Notes: a model not told the origin generated them from the letters alone. A stretch of 64,000 bases of DNA from CALFXN01 sp937957815 (GCA_036788195.1 DAIQNX010000010.1:1-64000); one strand, 5' to 3'. Shown: positions 32,697 to 41,244, numbered from the stretch's first letter. Made by a program: numbers and translations.

Positions 32697-34613
32697 ATGG
32701 CACTGAATTCCCTTCTGAAAGCGATCTCCCCGTTCGAGCAGATCCCGACCAGATCCCTGACGGGACGCATCGGTCTGTTCGCGCTGTGCCTCACCGTCGC
32801 GACGTCGCTCGTCCACTGCTGGATGAACACGTTCGGCGTGATGATGACGATCAAGATGAACGCGATCCACCTCGGGACGCTGATGGCCGTCACGTTCCTG
32901 CTCTATCCCGCGTTTCCAGGCTCACCGAGGGAGCGGCCGTCAATCCCCGACTGGATCCTCGCCGGACTGTCCCTCTTCGGAATGGCGTATCTGCTCCTCG
33001 TCTACAATCGCCTTCTCGACTCCAATATGGAGCCGCTGTTCATGGATCTCGCCGTGTCCGTCATGACCATGGCCGTCCTCACGGAGGCGAGCCGCCGTTC
33101 GATCGGCCTGCCGCTCACGATCCTGAGCGTCCTGTTCCTCGCCTACACGCGTTTCGGGCCATACTTCCCCGGACTCTTCGCACACCGGGGGTTCAACTGG
33201 GAACGGATCATCGTCCGCATGGCGCTCACGGACGAGGGAATTTACGGCACCACGCTGACCGTTTCGGCATCCTACGTGTTCATGTTCATCCTGTTCGGAT
33301 CGTTCCTCGCCGCGACGAAGACGAGCGAGTTCTTCAACGACTTCGCGATGGCCCTCGCCGGACGCTTCCGGGGCGGACCGGCGAAGGTCTCCGTCGTCGC
33401 GTCCGGGCTCATGGGGACGATCTCGGGCAGCGCGCAGGCCAACGTCGCCACGACCGGAGCGTTCACGATTCCGCTCATGAAAAGGATCGGATACAAGGAC
33501 TACTTCGCGGGAGCCGTCGAGGCGGCCGCGAGCACGGGCGGAATCTTCATGCCGCCGATCATGGGAGCCTCGGCATTCATCATGAGTTCGTTCCTCGGGC
33601 TCCCGTACACGACGATCATGCTCGCGGGGTTCGCTCCCGCCTTCCTGTACTATCTCGGGATCATGTTCATGGTCGACCTGAGGGCCAAGAAGGTGGGCAT
33701 GAAGGGGCTCCCGAAATCAGAGCTGCCGTCGCTCCGGGCGACGATGAAGGACAAGGGGCACATGCTCTTCCCGCTCGCCTTCATCATGTACATGCTCATC
33801 GCCGGATACACGCCGCTGTATTCGGCGATGATGGGGCTGCTCGCGATCATCGTCGTCTCGTCGCTCAAGAAATCGACGCGGATGAACTTCCGGGCGTTCA
33901 TCAACGCGCTCGACGACGGCGCGAAAAGCTCCGCCCCCGTCGCGGTCTCGTGCGCGGTGGTCGGGTTCATCGTCGGCGCGGTCGGAATGACGGGGCTCGG
34001 CCAGGTCATCGCGATGAACATCATGCGGTTCTCGGGCGGACACCTCTGGATCGCGTCGGTCCTCTGCATGGTCGCGTCGCTCGTCCTCGGCATGGGGCTC
34101 CCCTCGACGGCATGCTACATCGTCACCGCGACCATCGCGGCGCCCGCGATGCAGACGATGGGCGTCCACCCGCTCGCGGCGCACTTCTTCGCGTTCTACT
34201 TCGGCACGATGTCCGGCGTCGTCCCGCCGGTCGCGCTCACGAGCTTCACGGCCGCGGGGCTCGCCGGAGCCAAGCCGACGAAGGTCGCCATCGTCGGCCT
34301 CGCGCTCGCGTCGTCGGGACTCATCCTGCCCTTCCTCTTCGTCTACAATCCCGTGCTGCTGCTGATCGATTTTTCCTGGTCCCTCTTCCTCTTCGACTTC
34401 GCGATCGCGGCGCTCGGGATCTTCGCGCTCTCCGTGGCGTTCATCGGAATCTGGCGAAGCGTCACCCCGATGTGGGAACGCGTTCTGTTCTTTGCCTCGG
34501 GTGTCGCACTCGTGAATCCGGTCCGGGACATGAGGTTCGGAGCGATCGCCGCCTTCGCGGCCGTCGTCGCGCTGCACTGGATCATGACCCGGCGGAGGGT
34601 CCGACACGCCTGA
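32697..34613 (+). CDS. TRAP transporter fused permease (DctQM-type, TAXI system)
   Basis: A 638-residue fused small and large TRAP membrane subunit with about 16 or more hydrophobic segments. The N-terminal DctQ-like part covers about residues 1-130. The DctM part contains GLMGTISGSAQANVATTGAFTIPLMKRIGY, AVEAAASTGGIFMPPIMGASAFIM and GMGLPSTACYIVTATIAAPAM, the usual TAXI-permease motifs. It uses a sodium or proton gradient to import the ligand bound by the upstream receptor. The start at 32697 follows GGAGG. A strong terminator follows the stop. Confidence 0.93.
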   Translation: MALNSLLKAISPFEQIPTRSLTGRIGLFALCLTVATSLVHCWMNTFGVMMTIKMNAIHLGTLMAVTFLLYPAFPGSPRERPSIPDWILAGLSLFGMAYLLLVYNRLLDSNMEPLFMDLAVSVMTMAVLTEASRRSIGLPLTILSVLFLAYTRFGPYFPGLFAHRGFNWERIIVRMALTDEGIYGTTLTVSASYVFMFILFGSFLAATKTSEFFNDFAMALAGRFRGGPAKVSVVASGLMGTISGSAQANVATTGAFTIPLMKRIGYKDYFAGAVEAAASTGGIFMPPIMGASAFIMSSFLGLPYTTIMLAGFAPAFLYYLGIMFMVDLRAKKVGMKGLPKSELPSLRATMKDKGHMLFPLAFIMYMLIAGYTPLYSAMMGLLAIIVVSSLKKSTRMNFRAFINALDDGAKSSAPVAVSCAVVGFIVGAVGMTGLGQVIAMNIMRFSGGHLWIASVLCMVASLVLGMGLPSTACYIVTATIAAPAMQTMGVHPLAAHFFAFYFGTMSGVVPPVALTSFTAAGLAGAKPTKVAIVGLALASSGLILPFLFVYNPVLLLIDFSWSLFLFDFAIAALGIFALSVAFIGIWRSVTPMWERVLFFASGVALVNPVRDMRFGAIAAFAAVVALHWIMTRRRVRHA

Positions 34614-34651
34614 GACGGCGGGAGGAAAGCGCTCTGTACCAGCAAGGAAAT

Positions 34652-34682
34652 GCCCCGGTCCCCGGACCGGGGCGTTTTTTTT
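34652..34682 (+). terminator. Terminator after the TAXI TRAP permease
   Basis: A 10-bp perfect GC stem (34652-34661 with 34664-34673) followed by eight T. The T run overlaps the stop codon of the convergent PH-domain gene. Confidence 0.9.
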
Positions 34683-35101
34683 CATGTGTATGAAGTGGCG
34701 TTTCCCCCGAGCCGCGCAACCGCCGCGAGATCCCGGACGAGCGGTCCGAGCCGGACGCAGTCGCGCCTCACGATTGAGTCGACGACTTTCGGGCCGCCAT
34801 CCGTATCGAGGCGCAACGCACCGAAGAAGAACCCGGACTTCCACGTCACACCCAGGACGCGGTCCAGCCGGAGTTCGTCCTTCCTGGGCGTCAGGGCTCC
34901 CTGTTTCAGGAACAGGAGTCTTCGGTCCGTGACGAAAAGAACCCACGTATATTCCGCATAGAGACACCCCGTCATTCCGAAAAGGGCCTCGCCCTCTTCG
35001 AGAACGCCCGCAAGCAGCGCCGGTTCGTTGCGCCGCCGCCACTTCGGATATTCGGGAACGCCCTCGAGCTGCCGGAGAACAGAGTCTTCGTCAACGGGCA
35101 T
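34682..35101 (-). CDS. YokE-like PH-domain protein
   Basis: A 139-residue soluble protein. After a short helical lead, LLAGVLEEGEALFGMTGCLYAEYTWVLFVTDRRLLFLKQGALTPRKDELRLDRVLGVTWKSGFFFGALRL matches the bacterial YokE-like PH domain that many proteins use as a binding module. GGAGG lies 8 bases before the ATG at 35101. The upstream region (35102-35214) has TATGAT and a 7-bp inverted repeat (35149-35171) that may include its promoter. The stop overlaps the T run of the convergent TRAP terminator. Function is unknown. Confidence 0.75.
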   Translation of the reverse strand: MPVDEDSVLRQLEGVPEYPKWRRRNEPALLAGVLEEGEALFGMTGCLYAEYTWVLFVTDRRLLFLKQGALTPRKDELRLDRVLGVTWKSGFFFGALRLDTDGGPKVVDSIVRRDCVRLGPLVRDLAAVARLGGNATSYT

Positions 35102-35214
35102 TTCATGCGCCTCCGATCCGGGATCGTACTCCGGATTCCATCATACACGACCGGAACGGAAAAGTCCGGTCTCCCCGACGATGGAGAGGCCGAACGCCGC
35201 ATTCCCTGATCCTT

Positions 35215-35340
35215 TCAGGATTTTTTCTCGGACGCCATGACCGAACGGTACGCGAGGCAGAGGCCTTCGAAATCCCGCTCCATATCGACACTGTCGCACG
35301 TTCCGCGAACCGCCGCCTGTTGCTGTTCCTTCTTCTCCAT
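35215..35340 (-). CDS. Small 41-residue protein downstream of the aryl-acid CoA ligase
   Basis: A 42-codon frame with an excellent ribosome site (GGGAGGTG, 6 bases before ATG). The predicted protein starts MEKKEQQQAAVRGTCDSVDM and ends AYRSVMASEKKS; it has two Cys and is soluble. It starts 26 bp after the ligase stop and so is probably co-transcribed. It is too short for family assignment. A real small protein is likely from the ribosome site and position, but it is unsupported by homology. Confidence 0.55.
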   Translation of the reverse strand: MEKKEQQQAAVRGTCDSVDMERDFEGLCLAYRSVMASEKKS

Positions 35341-35366
35341 CGTCGTCACCTCCCTTGCAGGAATCC

Positions 35367-36611
35367 TCACGCGACCCGCCGGACGCGACTCGCCTTTCCG
35401 TCGCTCCGGCCGAGCGCCCCGGGCTCCACGATCCGGAAACCGACGCGGATGCCGAGAACATCCCTGAGAGCGGCCACAGCCTCGCGCGCCAGCGCGTCGT
35501 AGGAATGCGCCGGGACGTCCGCCTCCGCCTCGCAGAGAAGAGCGAGCTCGCTGAGCCCCTCCCGTTCGCTGACATCGATCCGGTATTGCATCGACAACCC
35601 CGGAACGCGGGGCAGCACCGATTCGATCTGGGACGGAAAGACATTCACTCCCCGAATGATGAGCATGTCGTCATTCCGCCCGGGCACACGGCCGATCCTG
35701 ACGCCCCCGCGTCCGCACGCGCACGGCTCCTGCGTCAGACTCGTGAGATCGCGCGTCCGGTAACGGACGAGCGGCAACGCCTCCTTGCCGAGCGGCGTGA
35801 GGACAAGTTCTCCCGTTTCCCCGTCCGGAAGCGGCTCGAACGTCTCAGGATCGACGACCTCCGCGAAGAAGCGTCTCCCGTCGATGTGCATCCCGTCGCG
35901 ATGCGGGCACTCCATCGCGACCCCAGGTCCCATGATCTCCGACAGACCGTAGATGTTCAGCGCGGTCACGCCGAGGCGCTCCTGGAGGGAATCCCGAAGC
36001 TCCCCGCTCCACGCCTCGCCTCCGAGAATCGCGATCCGGAGGCTGAGCCGCGACCGGACACCGATCTCTTCGATCCGCTCCGCAAGGTGCAGCGCATAGG
36101 ACGGCGTACAGGCGAGAACGGTTGTCCCGAGGGATTCCATGAGCATGAGCTGTCGCTCCGTGAAACCGCCCCCCGCCGGAATCACGGTCGCTCCGATCCG
36201 CTCGCCGCCGTAGTGAAACCCGAGCCCGCCCGTGAACAGACCGTATCCGAACGCCACCTGGATGATGTCGTCGGCGGTCACTCCGGCCATCCGGAGACAA
36301 TCGGCCATCGCTTCGGTCCAGTTTTCGAGATCGGCCTTCGAGTACGGGACGAATGTCGGCGTCCCGCTCGTTCCGGAGGAGGCGTGCAACCTGACGACGG
36401 CTTCACGGGGGCAACTCATGCTTTCGAAGGGTCCGCGGTCGCGGAGATCCTGCTTCGTCATGAACGGGACCTTCCGGAAATCCGCAATGCTCCTGACGTC
36501 GTCCGGAAGCATCCCGAGAGAACGCATCCGCTCCCTAAAGAGGGCGTTCACCCCGAAAACCCGATTCACCGTATCCCGCAACCGCTCGACCGTCTCCATC
36601 CTGAACGTCAT
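35367..36611 (-). CDS. Phenylacetate/aryl-acid CoA ligase
   Basis: A 414-residue AMP-forming ligase of the PaaK family: the P-loop HASSGTSGTPTFVPYS (about residue 100), IYGLSEIMGPGVAMEC, YRTRDLTSLTQEPC, GRNDDMLIIRGVNVFPSQIE and the C-terminal lysine region LGRSDGKASRVRR. It makes aryl-acetyl-CoA from aryl acid, ATP and CoA. The start at 36611 lies behind AGGAGAGGAG; the longer frame to 36869 crosses a terminator and is rejected. It is preceded by a Phe/Trp leader peptide and attenuator. In anaerobes this enzyme can feed indolepyruvate ferredoxin oxidoreductase to make aromatic amino acids from aryl acids, which would explain that control. Confidence 0.88.
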   Translation of the reverse strand: MTFRMETVERLRDTVNRVFGVNALFRERMRSLGMLPDDVRSIADFRKVPFMTKQDLRDRGPFESMSCPREAVVRLHASSGTSGTPTFVPYSKADLENWTEAMADCLRMAGVTADDIIQVAFGYGLFTGGLGFHYGGERIGATVIPAGGGFTERQLMLMESLGTTVLACTPSYALHLAERIEEIGVRSRLSLRIAILGGEAWSGELRDSLQERLGVTALNIYGLSEIMGPGVAMECPHRDGMHIDGRRFFAEVVDPETFEPLPDGETGELVLTPLGKEALPLVRYRTRDLTSLTQEPCACGRGGVRIGRVPGRNDDMLIIRGVNVFPSQIESVLPRVPGLSMQYRIDVSEREGLSELALLCEAEADVPAHSYDALAREAVAALRDVLGIRVGFRIVEPGALGRSDGKASRVRRVA

Positions 36612-36643
36612 CCCGCTCACGCTCCTCTCCTGGTTCCGCGCAT

Positions 36644-36678
36644 AAAAAAAGGCCGGGTTCCCACGTGGGAACCCGGCC
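36644..36678 (-). terminator. Attenuator terminator upstream of the aryl-acid CoA ligase gene
   Basis: A perfect 28-base palindrome (36651-36678, 14-base arms) followed on the minus strand by seven T (36644-36650). It lies between the leader peptide stop and the ligase start, 33 bases before the ATG, so it can act only on transcription into the ligase gene. Confidence 0.92.
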
Positions 36679-36730
36679 TGAGAGATCGGACCAACGACGC
36701 CTAGGCGTCGGCCCACCCCCGGGGTCCCAC
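36665..36730 (-). promoter_or_regulatory. Antiterminator pairing region of the aromatic attenuator
   Basis: On the minus strand GTGGGACCCCGG (36719-36730) can pair with CCGGGTTCCCAC (36665-36676) at 11 of 12 positions. The latter is the 5' arm of the terminator, so the two structures exclude each other. The first segment is exactly codons 26-29 of the leader peptide. Between them lies a small palindrome CGACGCCTAGGCGTCG (36695-36710) with the leader stop codon at its centre. This is the arrangement of ribosome-controlled attenuators. Confidence 0.75.
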
Positions 36731-36805
36731 GCATCTGCGCCAAAAGGTAAAGGAGAAAACGGTTGTCTGCCCTGCCTTTTCGGATACCCCGGTACGCGCG
36801 ATCAT
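36701..36805 (-). CDS. Aromatic leader peptide (34 residues) of the ligase attenuator
   Basis: ATG at 36805 behind GGGAGAGGAG, about 30 bases after the predicted transcript start; TAG at 36701. Residues 16-25 read VFSFTFWRRC, that is Phe17, Phe19, Phe21 and Trp22; a further Trp is residue 31. Stalling on Phe/Trp codons 17-22 would leave codons 26-29 free to form the antiterminator, while translation to the stop would cover them and allow the terminator. The 13-mer GGAGAGGAGCGTG occurs before both this ATG (36810-36822) and the ligase ATG (36618-36630), suggesting a duplicated translation start region. Confidence 0.78.
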   Translation of the reverse strand: MIARTGVSEKAGQTTVFSFTFWRRCVGPRGWADA

Positions 36806-36840
36806 GTCGCACGCTCCTCTCCCTGCTCGGATTGCGGATG

Positions 36841-36869
36841 TTTATACCACCGCTCCGCCCGTATGTCAA
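36841..36869 (-). promoter_or_regulatory. Consensus sigma-70 promoter of the leader/ligase transcript
   Basis: On the minus strand TTGACA (36864-36869), a 17-bp spacer and TATAAA (36841-36846): one mismatch to consensus in total. The transcript should start near 36834, leaving about 225 bases to the ligase ATG. Confidence 0.9.
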
Positions 36870-36992
36870 CAGTTTGCGCGACGACAGCCGGATTCGTCGC
36901 CGCGGCCCTCCTGCGGGACCCCGGCACTGGAAACTTTCATGGGAACTTCCCGCGTCTTTATGGTACGATTACATCGCGGAGGTGATGGAATC

Positions 36993-38099
36993 ATGTACCA
37001 TAGGGTGGGATACGAGCGTCTGCTCTCCCGGACGCAGGAAATTCTCGAGAAGATCGGATATCCGGCGCACAAAGCGAACATCACCGCGTGGGTTCTCGCC
37101 GAGGCCGACGCCAGAGGCGTCCCGTCGCACGGCGTCACGCGCGTCAAGGTCTACCGCAACGAGATGGAACAGGGCCACGTCAATCCCGAAGCGGAACCCG
37201 AGATCGTTCACGAGACTCCCGTCTCGATCGTCGTCGACGGCCATTACGGCGTCGGGGCGCATATCGCGGACTTCACGATGCGGCGCGTGATCGAAAAGAC
37301 GCGGGAGCACGGAACATGCTACGCGTCGGTGCGCAACTCGAATCACTTCGGAATGGCGGGGCTCTGGGCCGAGATGGCCGTAAAGGAGGGGTTCGGCGGG
37401 AGCGCGTTCACGAACACGATCCGGTGCGCGGTTCCGACGCTTGGCTGCGAGCGACTCCTCGGGACGAACCCCATCGCCTTCGGACTCCCCTCCGACGAGG
37501 AGCTTCCGTTCCTGCTCGACATGGCGACGACAACCGCACCGCGCGGCAAACTCGGAGTCTATAAGCGACGCAATCGTCCGCTGCCCGAAGGATGGTTCGT
37601 CGGCGAAAACGGCGAACCGGTGACGGATCCCGCCGAGGCGACCTCCATTCTCGCCGATCCGACCGGAACGCACGGCGGCCTCGTATTCCTCGGCGGAACG
37701 ACCGAGATCATGGGCGGCCACAAGGGATACGGGCTCGCGCTCTTCGTTGACATGCTCTGCGGCCCCCTCGCCCACGGTCCGTGGACGCGGGATGTCTTCC
37801 AGACGCAGGACGCGAACGTCGGGCACTTTTTTTCGGCGTTCCGGCTCGACCTCTTCGGCGACGAAGGTGACGTCCGCCGCCGGGTGGGCGACGTGCTCCG
37901 CGCGCTTCGCGCCTCGTCCCCGGGCGAACCGGCGGGACGCGTCCTTACGCACGGCGAAAAGGAAGCCCTCCGGAGAGCGACTGCCCTGAAGGACGGCGTC
38001 GTTCTCGACGAAACCACATATGAGATGATGGAGGAGTACGCGAAGGAATTCGGACTCGGGCCTCTTCCGGCGATCGAATGCGAAGAAACGGAGAAATAG
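36993..38099 (+). CDS. Ldh2/malate-lactate-type NAD(P) dehydrogenase
   Basis: A 368-residue enzyme of the LDH2/MDH2 oxidoreductase family (malate, lactate, sulfolactate and ureidoglycolate dehydrogenases). Features: ADARGVPSHGVTRVKVY with the catalytic His, VRNSNHFGMAGLWAEMAV, GTNPIAFGLPSDEELPFLLDMATTTAPRGKL, FLGGTTEIMGGHKGYGLALFVDML. The start at 36993 follows GGAGG by 10 bases. It is the first gene of an operon with a LarA-type racemase and a DctQMP transporter, so it probably oxidises an imported 2-hydroxy acid to the 2-oxo acid. The substrate is not predictable. Confidence 0.87.
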   Translation: MYHRVGYERLLSRTQEILEKIGYPAHKANITAWVLAEADARGVPSHGVTRVKVYRNEMEQGHVNPEAEPEIVHETPVSIVVDGHYGVGAHIADFTMRRVIEKTREHGTCYASVRNSNHFGMAGLWAEMAVKEGFGGSAFTNTIRCAVPTLGCERLLGTNPIAFGLPSDEELPFLLDMATTTAPRGKLGVYKRRNRPLPEGWFVGENGEPVTDPAEATSILADPTGTHGGLVFLGGTTEIMGGHKGYGLALFVDMLCGPLAHGPWTRDVFQTQDANVGHFFSAFRLDLFGDEGDVRRRVGDVLRALRASSPGEPAGRVLTHGEKEALRRATALKDGVVLDETTYEMMEEYAKEFGLGPLPAIECEETEK

Positions 38100-38145
38100 G
38101 GGCGTCCGTCGGAGTTTCGGACCTGTGGAAAGCGAGGGAGATTCC

Positions 38146-39438
38146 ATGGCGCGCATCGATTTTCCCTACCCCGGAATCGCAGGGGCGGACATTCCGGACG
38201 CAAATCTGACGGCGATTCTCGAACCCAGGGCGACACCCCCCGCCGCGGAGGACGATACGGCGGAAGTCCGCCGGGCGATGTCCTCCCCGATCGGAACGCC
38301 GCGGCTCCGCGACATGGCGCCGCGCGGGGGATCGGTCCTCATCCTGATCGACGACAACACCAGAAACACGCCGGCGGACCGGATTCTGCCGCTGCTGCTC
38401 GAAGAACTCGAACAGAGCGGCGTCGCGCCGAAGGACGTTACGATCATGATCGCGCTCGGCACCCACCGCCCGATGACGCGCGAGGAGACGGAACGCAAGG
38501 TCGGGCGCGCGATCCTCGAAACGTGCCGGATCGTCGAGCACCGATGGGACCGCCCCGACGGCCTTGTCCGGCTTGACGACACGGAGGGCGGCACTGAAGT
38601 CTGGGTCAACAAAATCCTGCTCTCGTCGGACCTCGTGATCGGCCTCGGACACATCACGCCCCACCGCGTCGCGGGCTTTTCGGGCGGATCGAAGATCGTC
38701 CAGCCGGGAGTCTCGGGCGGCGTCACGACCGGGCAGACACACTGGATCAGCGCGCTATACGACGGGAAGGACATCATGGGCAGGCGCGACAACCCCGTCC
38801 GGCGCGAGATGGATTCCGTAGCGAAGGCAGCCGGGCTTCGTTTCATCGTGAACGTGATTCTCGACCGGCACGAGCGGATCTACCGCTGCGTCTGCGGCGA
38901 CCCCGTAGAAGCCCACAGGGCCGGATGCGACGCGTCGCGCGAGATCTTCGGCGTCCCGTTCGGGCGGTACGCCGATATCGTCGTCGCCGACTCCTATCCG
39001 GCCGACTGCGAACTCTGGCAAGCCGCGAAGGGCATCTACTCGGCCGACCTCGCGCTCGCGCCGGGAGGAACGCTCATCCTCGTCACGCCCTGTCCCGACG
39101 GTGTCGCGAACGGACATCCGGAGCTCTCGAAGATCGGATACCTCCCGTTCGCCGAAATCGACGCGCTCGTCCGCGACAGGAAGATCGACGATCTCACGCT
39201 CGCCGCCCACATCGCCCACGTCGGACGCATCGTGCTCGACAACGGACGCAGGGGCATTCTCGTCAGCCCGGGAATCGACAGGGCGACGACGGAACGACTT
39301 CACATGGAGTATGCGGCGACTCCGTCCGAGGCGCTCGCGGCGGCTTTCGCACGCCACGGAAGGGACGCGCGAGTGACCGTCGTCAAGAACGGCGGGGACA
39401 TGCTTCCGGTCTACGCGCCCGAAAAAGGAGGAGCGTGA
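38146..39438 (+). CDS. larA: LarA-type nickel-dependent 2-hydroxy-acid racemase
   Basis: A 430-residue LarA-family protein. Residues matching the L. plantarum lactate racemase active site are present: His107 (ALGTHRPMT), His173 (GHITPHRVAGFSGGSK) and Lys183, which would hold the nickel-pincer cofactor. The start at 38146 follows GAGGGAG. No cofactor genes (larB, larC, larE) are in the window, so these must be elsewhere if the enzyme is active. The operon with a 2-hydroxy-acid dehydrogenase and a TRAP system suggests it converts one enantiomer of the imported acid to the one the dehydrogenase uses. Some LarA homologues act on acids other than lactate. Confidence 0.85.
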   Translation: MARIDFPYPGIAGADIPDANLTAILEPRATPPAAEDDTAEVRRAMSSPIGTPRLRDMAPRGGSVLILIDDNTRNTPADRILPLLLEELEQSGVAPKDVTIMIALGTHRPMTREETERKVGRAILETCRIVEHRWDRPDGLVRLDDTEGGTEVWVNKILLSSDLVIGLGHITPHRVAGFSGGSKIVQPGVSGGVTTGQTHWISALYDGKDIMGRRDNPVRREMDSVAKAAGLRFIVNVILDRHERIYRCVCGDPVEAHRAGCDASREIFGVPFGRYADIVVADSYPADCELWQAAKGIYSADLALAPGGTLILVTPCPDGVANGHPELSKIGYLPFAEIDALVRDRKIDDLTLAAHIAHVGRIVLDNGRRGILVSPGIDRATTERLHMEYAATPSEALAAAFARHGRDARVTVVKNGGDMLPVYAPEKGGA

Positions 39439-39439
39439 C

Positions 39440-39961
39440 ATGAAAGGCGTCCTCGGGGTCGCGGAGGGGCTCTACCGACTGCTTCTCACGATCATGGCGA
39501 TCGTCCTGTTCTGCGTCGTCGGCGCCTCCGTCTTCACGCGCTACTTCCTGAACAGCTCCCTCGGCTGGGCGGATGAACTCTCGCGCTTCACCTTCATCTG
39601 GATCTCGTTCCTCGGAGCGGCCTACGCGTACGCCTACGACGAACACCTCGGCCTCGACTTCGTCGTGGACCGCATCAGACCCGCAAGGCTCCAGCTTTTC
39701 GTCCGGCTTTTCGGCGACATTTCGATCGGCGCGGTCATCCTCGTCATCACGATCTACGGATGGACGGTCGCCGACTCCGCGACGAATCTTTCGCCCGCGC
39801 TCTACATCCCCATGAAGTGGGTGTATATGATCGTCCCGGCGACGGGCGCGTTCATGGCGGTCCTGAACCTGGCCAAGATCGCCGGACGCGTCATGGCCCT
39901 TTTCGGACACGACGCGGGGGCGGGACGCCACCCCGCTGACGGAACGGAGGGGAACGGCTGA
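39440..39961 (+). CDS. dctQ: TRAP transporter small permease (DctQ)
   Basis: A 173-residue protein with four membrane segments and the DctQ pattern FCVVGASVFTRYFLNSSLGWADELSRFTFIWISFLGAAYAY. The ATG is 1 base after the racemase stop and the stop overlaps the dctM ATG by 1 base, so translation is coupled. It bridges the binding protein and the DctM permease. Confidence 0.92.
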   Translation: MKGVLGVAEGLYRLLLTIMAIVLFCVVGASVFTRYFLNSSLGWADELSRFTFIWISFLGAAYAYAYDEHLGLDFVVDRIRPARLQLFVRLFGDISIGAVILVITIYGWTVADSATNLSPALYIPMKWVYMIVPATGAFMAVLNLAKIAGRVMALFGHDAGAGRHPADGTEGNG

Positions 39962-41244
39962 TGCTCTTGATCTTTCTTTCCATCCTCTTCGGCGTTACGA
40001 TCCTCGGGGTTCCGATCGTCTTCAGCCTCGGCGTCGCGAACCTCGTGATGCTCGTCGTCATGGACCTTCCGTTCATGGTGCTCCCCGCGGAGATCATCTC
40101 GGGGATGAACAGCTTCCCCCTGCTCGCGATTCCGTTCTTCATGTTCGTCGGCGAGGTCATGAACCGCGGCGGCATCGCGAAACGCCTCGTCGACTTCGCC
40201 GATTCGCTCGTGGGGCATATCACGGGCGGACTCGGGCACGTGTCGATCCTGAGCAGCATGTTTTTCGGCGGCATCTGCGGTTCGGCCGTCGCCGAAGCCG
40301 CTGCGATCGGCGGACTCCTCGTGCCGCCGATGGTCAAACAGGGGTACCCATCCCCCCTAGCGGGCGCGATCACGGCGTCCGCGGCCGTCATCGGGATCAT
40401 CATCCCGCCGAGCATTCCATTCATCCTGTTCGGAATCGTCACGAACACGTCCATCGCGAAGATCTTCCTCGGCGGCATCATCCCGGGGATCCTCGTCGGC
40501 CTCGCGCTCATGGTCACGACCTATTTCATCACGAAGAAACGGAACATCGCGACGCGGAAGACCGAGCGCCGCTTCTCCGGCGCCCGCGTATGGGAGACGT
40601 TCAAGGGAGCGGCTCTCGCGCTCTCGATCCCCGTCATCATCGTCGGCGGCATCCTCGGCGGAATCTTCACCGCGACCGAGGCCGGAGCCGTCTCCGCCTT
40701 CGTCGCGCTCTTCCTCGGACTCTTCGTCTACAGGGAAGTCTCGTTCCGCGACATTCCGGGAATCTTCCTCTCGACGGCGAGAACGACGGGCATCGTGCTC
40801 TTCCTGTGCGGCATGGCGATGGGGACGGCATGGCTCCTGACGCGAGCGCGCGTTCCGTTCGAGCTCGCGGAGACCGTCCGCTCGCTGACGGATTCCCGGA
40901 TGGGAATCCTGCTCCTGACAAACGTCCTCCTCTTCTTCGTCGGCTTCGTCATGGACCTGACGCCCGCGATGCTCATCCTCGCGCCGATCCTGCTTCCGCT
41001 CGTCCAGTCGGTCGGCATCGATCCCGTCTACTTCGGAGTCGTCATGTCCGTCAACCTCGGCATCGGACTGATCACTCCGCCGGTCGGAACGGTGCTCTAC
41101 GTCAGCTGCGGCGTCGCGAACGTGCGCTTCGACGACCTCGTCCGTTCGATCGTCCCGTACGTCGTCGCGGAGGTCGCGACGCTCGTCCTGCTGCTTCTTT
41201 TCCCGCAGCTCGTGCTCTTCGTCCCGAACCTGGTGATGCGGTAG
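39961..41244 (+). CDS. dctM: TRAP transporter large permease (DctM)
   Basis: A 427-residue protein with about 12 membrane segments. Family motifs: GMNSFPLLAIPFFMFVGEVMNRGGIAKRLVDFADSLVG, SMFFGGICGSAVAEAAAIGGLLVPPMVKQGY, IIGIIIPPSIPFILFGIVTNTSIAKIFLGGIIPG, NLGIGLITPPVGTVLYVSCG. It is the ion-coupled transport channel of the DctPQM system in the 2-hydroxy-acid operon. A 202-bp spacer with a 7-bp hairpin (GCAACGC/GCGTTGC) separates it from dctP. Confidence 0.95.
   Translation: MLLIFLSILFGVTILGVPIVFSLGVANLVMLVVMDLPFMVLPAEIISGMNSFPLLAIPFFMFVGEVMNRGGIAKRLVDFADSLVGHITGGLGHVSILSSMFFGGICGSAVAEAAAIGGLLVPPMVKQGYPSPLAGAITASAAVIGIIIPPSIPFILFGIVTNTSIAKIFLGGIIPGILVGLALMVTTYFITKKRNIATRKTERRFSGARVWETFKGAALALSIPVIIVGGILGGIFTATEAGAVSAFVALFLGLFVYREVSFRDIPGIFLSTARTTGIVLFLCGMAMGTAWLLTRARVPFELAETVRSLTDSRMGILLLTNVLLFFVGFVMDLTPAMLILAPILLPLVQSVGIDPVYFGVVMSVNLGIGLITPPVGTVLYVSCGVANVRFDDLVRSIVPYVVAEVATLVLLLLFPQLVLFVPNLVMR

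Noticed and set aside
36612..36835. T-box, SAM or other metabolite riboswitch in the ligase leader
   Set aside because: No conserved T-box sequence (AGGGTGGNACCGCG) or known riboswitch core is present; the leader peptide with Phe/Trp codons and mutually exclusive stems explains the region better.
36612..36869. Ligase start at 36869 giving a 500-residue protein
   Set aside because: That reading begins in the -35 region and passes through a perfect terminator; residues before 36611 do not resemble the ligase family.
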